Origin: Prevotellaceae bacterium
Lineage (GTDB): Bacteria; Bacteroidota; Bacteroidia; Bacteroidales; UBA932
Length of the DNA stretch: 35,368 nt
Direction of reading: 5' to 3'
Assembly (NCBI GenBank): GCA_031275825.1
Contig: JAISOH010000002.1
Span: 1 to 35,368 of the forward strand
How positions within the stretch are numbered: the first letter of the stretch is position 1; each line of letters begins with the position of its first letter. Below are positions 29,093 through 35,368 of this stretch, one piece after another. The notes under the pieces are model-generated. The model was not told the origin of the DNA, made no database searches, and saw only the letters and a program-made list of their open reading frames with translations. The translations under genes and the position numbers were made by a program.

Positions 29093-30409
29093 TTAAATTT
29101 TCCAGTATTTATCCATCAAATCCTGCTTAATTGCCACTTCTGTCCGGCTAAAATATTTGCCAAACATAGCCCATGTTCTGTCAAGCATTTCTATTGTATT
29201 GATATTAATATCTATTGACAGTATGTTTTCCGAATAATCTTTTGCAAAATTCAAAGCCCGTTCGTCGTAAGCGGTAAGGTCGAAACCGTTTTCCAGTTTT
29301 GTTTTTGCATTTGAGGCATCCGCATACAGACGAATAGCGGCGTTCATCACCTGCGGATGGTCTTCTCGCGTTTGCCTGCCTATTACAAGCTGTTTCAAAC
29401 GCGAAAGGCTTCGGAAAGGGTCGATGATAACCTTGCCTGTGTCGCTGTCTTTACGTAAATACAACTGTCCTTCGGTGATGTATCCTGTGTTGTCGGGAAT
29501 GGCATGAGTAATATCGCCGCCGCTTAATGTGGTAACGGCAATTATTGTTATTGAACCGCCATCGGGCAGCTGTACCGCTTTTTCGTAGATTTTTGCCAAA
29601 TCCGAATACAGCGAACCGGGCATGCTGTCTTTCGATGGAATTTGATCCATACGGTTGGAAACTATCGAAAGTGCATCGGCATAAAGAGTCATGTCGGTAA
29701 GCAAAACGAGAACTTTTTCGTTTTTATCGACTGCAAAATATTCGGCGGCAGTAAGCGCCATATCGGGAATTAACAGCCGTTCTACGGGCGGATTGTCGGT
29801 TGTGTTTACGAAGCATATAATTTTGTCGAGCGCTCCTGCATTTTCAAACGATTTTTTGAAAAACAGAAAGTCGTCATTCGACAGTCCCATTCCGCCAAGT
29901 ATGATTTTATCGACCTGCGCTCGCAGAGCAACCAAAGCCATTACATTGTTGTAAGGCTGGTCGGGGTCGGCAAAGAAAGGTATTTTCTGCCCCGAAACCA
30001 GAGTATTGTTAAGGTCGATGCCCGCTATTCCCGTAGGGATGATTTGCGAAGGCTGTTTTCGGCGAAACGGATTTACCGAAGGTCCGCCTATTTCGCGTTT
30101 TTCACCTTCCGGTTCTACTCCTCCATCTATCGGTTTGCCATAAGCGTTGAAAAAGCGCCCCGCAAGGTCGTCGCTCACTTTAAGCGAAGGCGGCTCGCCC
30201 ATAAATACTACTTCGGCGTTGGTAGGAATACCTTCGGTGCCTGAAAATACTTGCAGCGACACCATGTCGCCATCAATTTTTATTACCTGAGCTAAACGAC
30301 CGTCAACGGTTGCAAGCTCGTCGTTTGTTATGTTTTGAGCGTGCAAACTGACCGTTGCTTTGGTAATTGCTTCGAGTTTTGTGTAAATTTTCTGAAATGC
30401 TTTTGTCAT
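29093..30409 (-). CDS. V-type ATP synthase subunit B
   Basis: MTKAFQKIYTKLEAITKATVSLHA...GRLAQVIKIDGDMVSLQVFSGTEGI; LLTDMTLYADALSIVSNRMDQIPSKDSMPGSLYSDLAKIYEKA. Confidence 0.96.
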   Translation of the reverse strand: MTKAFQKIYTKLEAITKATVSLHAQNITNDELATVDGRLAQVIKIDGDMVSLQVFSGTEGIPTNAEVVFMGEPPSLKVSDDLAGRFFNAYGKPIDGGVEPEGEKREIGGPSVNPFRRKQPSQIIPTGIAGIDLNNTLVSGQKIPFFADPDQPYNNVMALVALRAQVDKIILGGMGLSNDDFLFFKKSFENAGALDKIICFVNTTDNPPVERLLIPDMALTAAEYFAVDKNEKVLVLLTDMTLYADALSIVSNRMDQIPSKDSMPGSLYSDLAKIYEKAVQLPDGGSITIIAVTTLSGGDITHAIPDNTGYITEGQLYLRKDSDTGKVIIDPFRSLSRLKQLVIGRQTREDHPQVMNAAIRLYADASNAKTKLENGFDLTAYDERALNFAKDYSENILSIDININTIEMLDRTWAMFGKYFSRTEVAIKQDLMDKYWKI

Positions 30410-30416
30410 ATATTAT
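30382..30416. repeat. 35-bp direct repeat, copy 1 (left flank of the R-M cassette; spans the V-ATPase B start)
   Basis: TGTAAATTTTCTGAAATGCTTTTGTCATATATTAT identical to 32063-32097. Confidence 0.97.
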
Positions 30417-30442
30417 GTTTTTTATAAGATATTATTATTTTT

Positions 30443-31432
30443 TTAATCAAACAGTGTTTTTTCCATTTTAGGTAAAGTATAGTTGCTTTTATCAACAATA
30501 TTTAAAATTGACCAATAGCCACGTCCGTATTCATCAGAAATGAGATTTATTGCATTTTTTTTAGAAATCCCTTTTTGCATTAACTGTTTAAATTCTGACA
30601 TAATTTGATACCTTTCTTTTTCTGACAGAGATTTTCCTTTATTAAAAAATTTATTTTGTGGAACCGTTCGCTGTTCAACAAGAAATTCTCCAAATGCAAT
30701 TTTTTTTGTTTCTTCCATTTGATAATCAAAAGCGTTTTTATTGATTTCAAAGCCGCAGGCATACCTTCCTAAACCAACAGCAACTTTTGCCGTAGAAAAA
30801 CTGCCTAAGAAAAAATCACATACCGTATCATTAGGGTTACTCGAATATAAAATCATTTTAGTTAAAAGCGATTTAGGTAATTCATTTTTATTTTTTACTT
30901 GCCCGGGCTTGTATTCGCGATTAATTATCCATACATCTTCTCTGTCTAAATAATTCAAACTGCCTCCATTTTCATTTTTTTCACAATCAGCATAAAAAGC
31001 ATTGGTGTTGAAAGTAATATTCTCTCCCTGTTTTATAAAATATAGAATGTGATAATGAGAAGATATAAATTTTTTACTTGTATAAACTCCAAAATTATAT
31101 TTCCATATAATATGATTTCTTTCTTGCAGATTTGTTTCTGCCAAAGCATTTAATATATGCCTTAAATTTGAATATCCGGAAATAATATAAATACTGCCGC
31201 CCGGTTTAAGTACCCGTTCTGCTTCTTTAATCCATTTAAACGAAAAATCAGGATATTTTTCTTTTGAAATTTCAACATAACCTTCAATAACATTATTTTC
31301 ATCACGATTATAATGTTTGTCCAGTTTATCTCCGTTGATGCCATAAGGCGGGTCGGAAATAATCAGGTCAACCGAATTATCCTTTAGATATTTTTTTGCG
31401 CCTTCAATGCAATCTTCGTTGTAAAACATCAT
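30443..31432 (-). CDS. Beta-class N6-adenine/N4-cytosine DNA methyltransferase of a type II R-M system
   Basis: VDLIISDPPYGINGDKLDKHYNRD, ERVLKPGGSIYIISGYSNL, DTVCDFFLGSFSTAKVAVGLGRYACGFEI. Confidence 0.92.
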   Translation of the reverse strand: MMFYNEDCIEGAKKYLKDNSVDLIISDPPYGINGDKLDKHYNRDENNVIEGYVEISKEKYPDFSFKWIKEAERVLKPGGSIYIISGYSNLRHILNALAETNLQERNHIIWKYNFGVYTSKKFISSHYHILYFIKQGENITFNTNAFYADCEKNENGGSLNYLDREDVWIINREYKPGQVKNKNELPKSLLTKMILYSSNPNDTVCDFFLGSFSTAKVAVGLGRYACGFEINKNAFDYQMEETKKIAFGEFLVEQRTVPQNKFFNKGKSLSEKERYQIMSEFKQLMQKGISKKNAINLISDEYGRGYWSILNIVDKSNYTLPKMEKTLFD

Positions 31433-32090
31433 AATTCAATAATATAATTTTCAAATTTATCTATTATTTCTAAATCAAGCATATATTTTTCTGGACGAGG
31501 CATGCCATTTGAATTTCTACCTTGTTTCATTGTTGATAACAAATCCATATCATCTTTTTTAAATATCAAAAGTAAAATTTCCGTCAATTCCGCTTTTATC
31601 TTCCGATAACGTGAAATTGAAGTTCTGCTCTCTCTGTCTAATTCATAATTAGATTTCCCCCCTTTAATTCCGTATGCCATTTTTGAAAAGTTCTGTTAAC
31701 ATCATTGTATTCTACATCACACATAGCAATTATTTCTCCATGATAACCTAATTTTTCAATAGACATATCCATTGCGCATTTATCATTGAGAATTACCTTA
31801 TGTTCATCCGATTTTATTGCCTTTGCTTTTAAATCCCAATTTATTTTTCTTTTCAAATCAAAACAAACATTGTTATATCTGTCTCCAGGAAATGAAAACT
31901 TATCTTTAAGCAAATCCTTTACTTTATACTCAAAATAAAAAGCCCACCATTCCATTTGTCGCCAATTATAATCGGCTACTTTTAATTCCATCACACAATG
32001 TTTCCCTTCCCATTCTTTGGGCAGTTTTGGCATTTCTTTTTTTAATATCTCTATATCTTCACTGTAAATTTTCTGAAATGCTTTTGTCAT
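31429..32090 (-). pseudogene. Putative REase of the inserted R-M cassette, as two overlapping ORFs (32090-31638 and 31680-31429) that merge by a 1-nt change in a G6 tract
   Basis: 150-aa ORF (...DYNWRQMEWWAFYFEYKVKDLL...NVCFDLKRKINWDLKAKAIKS...) ends ...KWHTELKGGNLIMN*; second frame reads ...IKGGKSNYELDRESRTSISRYRKIKAELTEIL...; both pass through GGGGGG (31657-31662); about 220 aa if merged; stop overlaps the MTase start. Confidence 0.55.
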
Positions 32091-32097
32091 ATATTAT
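32063..32097. repeat. 35-bp direct repeat, copy 2 (right flank of the R-M cassette)
   Basis: Identical to 30382-30416; encodes ATG ACA AAA GCA TTT CAG AAA ATT TAC plus 5' leader. Confidence 0.97.
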
Positions 32098-32106
32098 TTT
32101 TTGTTT

Positions 32107-35100
32107 TTAATGATTAACAATAATTGTCTGTTCTTTTATTTTTTCGTTATTTGCGATTATGTTAAGATAATAAATTCCGTTGGGCAGTTTTGAGGTGTCT
32201 ATTTTTATCTGCTGCTCTGCTGCCGAAAAATCTTTACTGTAAACCAGCTGCGTTGTGCTGTGGCTGTACAGCAATACTTTTACTGTTGTGTTTTTAGCCT
32301 GTGAGTTCTGTTCGTTGATTGTTGAGTTTGCTGCTATTTCGTTACTGTTTGTTTCCTTGTCTATAATTAATTCGTTGCCGGCAGGGTTTGGGTAGGCGGA
32401 TGAAACTCCCCAACCTCCACCGCTGCCGCACATTCCCCAAAAATCTGTTGAACTTGGTAATGATTCTTTTCCTTCTATATTTACCACAACAGAAAATTGA
32501 TGATCTCCGCATGGCCAATCCCAGTACCAAACGGATGGCTCTGATGTTACTGCAATAAGGCTACCGTCGAAATACCAGTAAAACTCTGCTCCGTTAATCA
32601 TAGGTACAGGAATATCTTCTACATAAGCATAAAGAGGTTCCGGTCGTAAGGGATTAAAATTTCCTAATAATGTTGGACGCCAAAGTGAAAATGATGCATT
32701 TTCCCATGATGACACACAATTTCCGTTTCTTGCTCTGACCGATATAAATCCATAAACATCTTCACCTGAAGGATATAATAATAAATCATTATAATTTGAA
32801 CAGGTAATATATCCTGTACCTACGTGAACATTATAAAAAGAATTGCTTATTTCCCAGTCATAACACTGTGCATAAGGATTATTTAACCAAACGTCAACAT
32901 GATCTAAATATTCAATTACAGACAAATTGCCTGTTTTTGCTTTAATTGTTTTATTCAATACCTGATTTACTCCCCCCGAAAGCGTAGCGGTCAGCGTTGC
33001 CGTGTTTCCGCCGCAAACAGAAACCGTAACCTGCGAAGTTCCCTGTCCGCTTATAATATTAACATTGCTGCTGCCGCTCCATGTTATATTGATGCCTTCG
33101 CCGAGAAAACGAACGGTATATGCCGCCTGCTGCAAACTGTAAACAGTATCGGCTCCTGCAATCATATAAGGATTTTCCGTAAGATGATTGTACAGAAACA
33201 ATGCGGGAGAATTAAATCTTGTATGCAAATCATTAACGGATTGCGCATACATGTCGTGAAAAGCCGGTGCTGCCGTTACCGGTTGCGTAAGTTTGGTTTG
33301 CCAGTCGGATAATGCCAGAGAACTTACCGTTGGAATAAAACAAAAATGCTGCTGCTTTATTATGTCATTACCAAACGGTAATTCGCCTCCGATTATGCTC
33401 AAATCATATTTTCCGCCCGGAGCGCCGTCCAAAGGCAACATGCCTGCCGTACTGTTTATTGTTTTTGACGTGAGGGTAACATATACGGGAATAAACCACA
33501 ATAATTTCTTTTTTATATATGCTTTTGCGTAATATATTTGAGAGGCAGTTTGGTTTTTCAATGCATGAATGCTCATGTCGGCTTTTAACTGACTGTTGCC
33601 CGGAACCATATTGATGAGAGCCATCAGAGGATAGTTGGTAGATAAAAAATACGGATGAAATATCCATGCAAGCATATCCATCCACCATTTTACAGAATAG
33701 CTTGCATTCATGCTAACCAAATTACTGCCTGCGGGAAATATCAGACTGCCCGAATTGCTGCCGTTAGAAATTGCCACATTGATACATTGACCGGGAAAAC
33801 CCAACTGGTCGTACTGGCTTTGAAAATTATCGTGCACGCTGTTATCAAATCCGTAACCCGAATTAACGGTATATACAAGCATTTGTTTAACCGCCACGCT
33901 GTTTAACAGGTTTACGGCATTCCTTGTTACATCAAAATCTTTATAATCGAGAATATTAATGAAGAATATCGTAAAATCGGTATTCTGTATATGCCTCACG
34001 GCAGCCTGAAAGCCCAGCGGTACATTGGCTCCCTTGTGAGGCGAGTCCATCGAAATATATTTCCATGTTTGATGCTCAACGCCGTCAAGTTCCATTTTGC
34101 GCAGGGCTATGCGGGCAACCAGACCGCCCATGCTTATTCCCATTACCACATTGGGTTTAACGCCTTCTTTGTTTGCGTTTACCCATTCTATAACTTCGCG
34201 AAACAGTTGAGCGTTGCGCCATATATCATCTACTCCGTTGTTGTAGTCCAAATATACAATATCATATTCTGCAAGATTAATTTCATTGTATAGATTTCTA
34301 TGATAATTATAGAAGTAGTTTATATTTATTGTACCTGTTGATGTGGGATATTCGTTATATATAAAATCATTAATATCCATATTATATTCTTTTCCCGTTA
34401 TAATGCTTGCATCAAAACCTTCGGCTACAATAAGTGGTTTTTTAATTGTTTTTGAAGAATTGTAGTTTGAATATTTGATTTGTATTTTTCCGCCGGAGTG
34501 TTGTGAAGTTGCAGAAATTGTAACGGCAGTATCTATTGTATTATTGCCTGCCGACATAAGTATGTATTCGTTATCGCTTTTTAGCATAATATTTGTTTGA
34601 CTTGTATAGGATGTGCCATCGATATATGTAAGTCTGAAATAAACGGTTTTTATTCCCGGCGAATCAAAACTTGATGTTACAGGCTCTCCCCATTCTGCGG
34701 GTCTCCAGCCGTGTCCGTTATTGAAGTTTATTTCAATTTTGTCAACAGTTTTATCCGTATTTGTATAAAAAAGTTCTTTAAAAAAAACGAAGGCTACCTT
34801 GTTTGTATTCTGTTTTAAGTAAACTTTTTCGGGAGCGGCGGCAAACAGTTGTTTGGTATAGTACAGCGGATTTTTTAATGATGATATAAGATTAGTTTCT
34901 ATTATCTGGTCGTTCACTATTTTCACCAGTCCTGCTTTTTCGGCATTTTCATTAAGCCGGTTATACTGAAAATGCATTATTGCCACAGTAACGGCATGTT
35001 CATCCCGGTATTGTGCTTTTTCAATCTGTTTGTAAACATCATCAGGCGATATGAGATTCGCGAATTTGTTTATTTTTGAGGAATACATGCCCAAATACAG

Positions 35101-35352
35101 CATTTTCCAAGTATCCATATCAACATAATTGCTGTCTGCAGGAATGCCATCGAAGTATTCGGGTTCAACTGTCTGCAATCCGTAATCAACAAGCAAGCCT
35201 GTTGTAATTTTGTTTTTGTCAACATGCTCGAAAATGTAATTCATTCTGTCGGTATATTCCTGACCGGGGTCAGGTTCTAAAACCACCTTTTGTGCAAAAA
35301 CGTTTACTGCTGTCAGTAAATTTAGCGCTAATAATAATATTTTTGTTTTCAT
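32107..35352 (-). CDS. Large secreted alpha/beta-hydrolase (lipase/PGAP1-like) with a T9SS C-terminal sorting domain
   Basis: Signal peptide MKTKILLLALNLLTAVNVFA; VVMGISMGGLVARIAL (GxSxG), KYISMDSPHKGANVPLGFQ; C-terminal VSSAYPNPAGNELIID...LPNGIYYLNIIANNEKIKEQTIIV. Confidence 0.88.
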   Translation of the reverse strand: MKTKILLLALNLLTAVNVFAQKVVLEPDPGQEYTDRMNYIFEHVDKNKITTGLLVDYGLQTVEPEYFDGIPADSNYVDMDTWKMLYLGMYSSKINKFANLISPDDVYKQIEKAQYRDEHAVTVAIMHFQYNRLNENAEKAGLVKIVNDQIIETNLISSLKNPLYYTKQLFAAAPEKVYLKQNTNKVAFVFFKELFYTNTDKTVDKIEINFNNGHGWRPAEWGEPVTSSFDSPGIKTVYFRLTYIDGTSYTSQTNIMLKSDNEYILMSAGNNTIDTAVTISATSQHSGGKIQIKYSNYNSSKTIKKPLIVAEGFDASIITGKEYNMDINDFIYNEYPTSTGTININYFYNYHRNLYNEINLAEYDIVYLDYNNGVDDIWRNAQLFREVIEWVNANKEGVKPNVVMGISMGGLVARIALRKMELDGVEHQTWKYISMDSPHKGANVPLGFQAAVRHIQNTDFTIFFINILDYKDFDVTRNAVNLLNSVAVKQMLVYTVNSGYGFDNSVHDNFQSQYDQLGFPGQCINVAISNGSNSGSLIFPAGSNLVSMNASYSVKWWMDMLAWIFHPYFLSTNYPLMALINMVPGNSQLKADMSIHALKNQTASQIYYAKAYIKKKLLWFIPVYVTLTSKTINSTAGMLPLDGAPGGKYDLSIIGGELPFGNDIIKQQHFCFIPTVSSLALSDWQTKLTQPVTAAPAFHDMYAQSVNDLHTRFNSPALFLYNHLTENPYMIAGADTVYSLQQAAYTVRFLGEGINITWSGSSNVNIISGQGTSQVTVSVCGGNTATLTATLSGGVNQVLNKTIKAKTGNLSVIEYLDHVDVWLNNPYAQCYDWEISNSFYNVHVGTGYITCSNYNDLLLYPSGEDVYGFISVRARNGNCVSSWENASFSLWRPTLLGNFNPLRPEPLYAYVEDIPVPMINGAEFYWYFDGSLIAVTSEPSVWYWDWPCGDHQFSVVVNIEGKESLPSSTDFWGMCGSGGGWGVSSAYPNPAGNELIIDKETNSNEIAANSTINEQNSQAKNTTVKVLLYSHSTTQLVYSKDFSAAEQQIKIDTSKLPNGIYYLNIIANNEKIKEQTIIVNH

Positions 35353-35368
35353 ATTCGTTATTTTATTT

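Noticed and set aside
28336-29130. 264-aa plus-strand ORF opposite V-ATPase D
   Set aside because: Antisense phenylalanine/cysteine-rich translation of the genuine subunit D gene

Overview
AT-rich Bacteroidota (probably Bacteroidales) chromosomal window. The backbone is housekeeping/accessory: a DUF5009-type membrane protein, S46 dipeptidyl peptidase, EF-G paralog, HU-like protein, lamin-tail secreted protein, YitT family protein, DUF4270 lipoprotein, starch-synthase-type glycosyltransferase, DUF362 protein plus 4Fe-4S membrane protein, metal-chelate binding lipoprotein, V-ATPase K/I/D/B, and a large T9SS-type secreted alpha/beta hydrolase. Defence genes interrupt it at three places. (1) Integrase-associated island at the left: a tight four-gene minus-strand operon with an EcoRV-like REase, a D12-class Dam-like MTase, a RexA-like (or Kiwa-like) soluble protein frameshifted at an A8 tract, and a 4-TM partner. 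(2) A three-gene R-M cassette (DpnA-like MTase, PD-(D/E)XK REase, small zinc-ribbon protein) between two housekeeping genes. (3) An R-M cassette inserted at codon 9/10 of V-ATPase subunit B and flanked by a perfect 35-bp direct repeat. That repeat duplicates the RBS and start of the V-ATPase gene, so the upstream ORF, the putative REase, now starts with the host sequence MTKAFQKIY. This fits insertion with long target duplication, and the REase appears split at a G6 tract. Other structure includes five copies of a GTATATAC motif at exact 22-bp spacing downstream of the HU-like gene, a decayed IS110-family transposase fragment next to the integrase, and a dispersed CGTCATTGC...GCAATCC repeat family at two loci. 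All calls come from reading sequence and translations; no database search was run.
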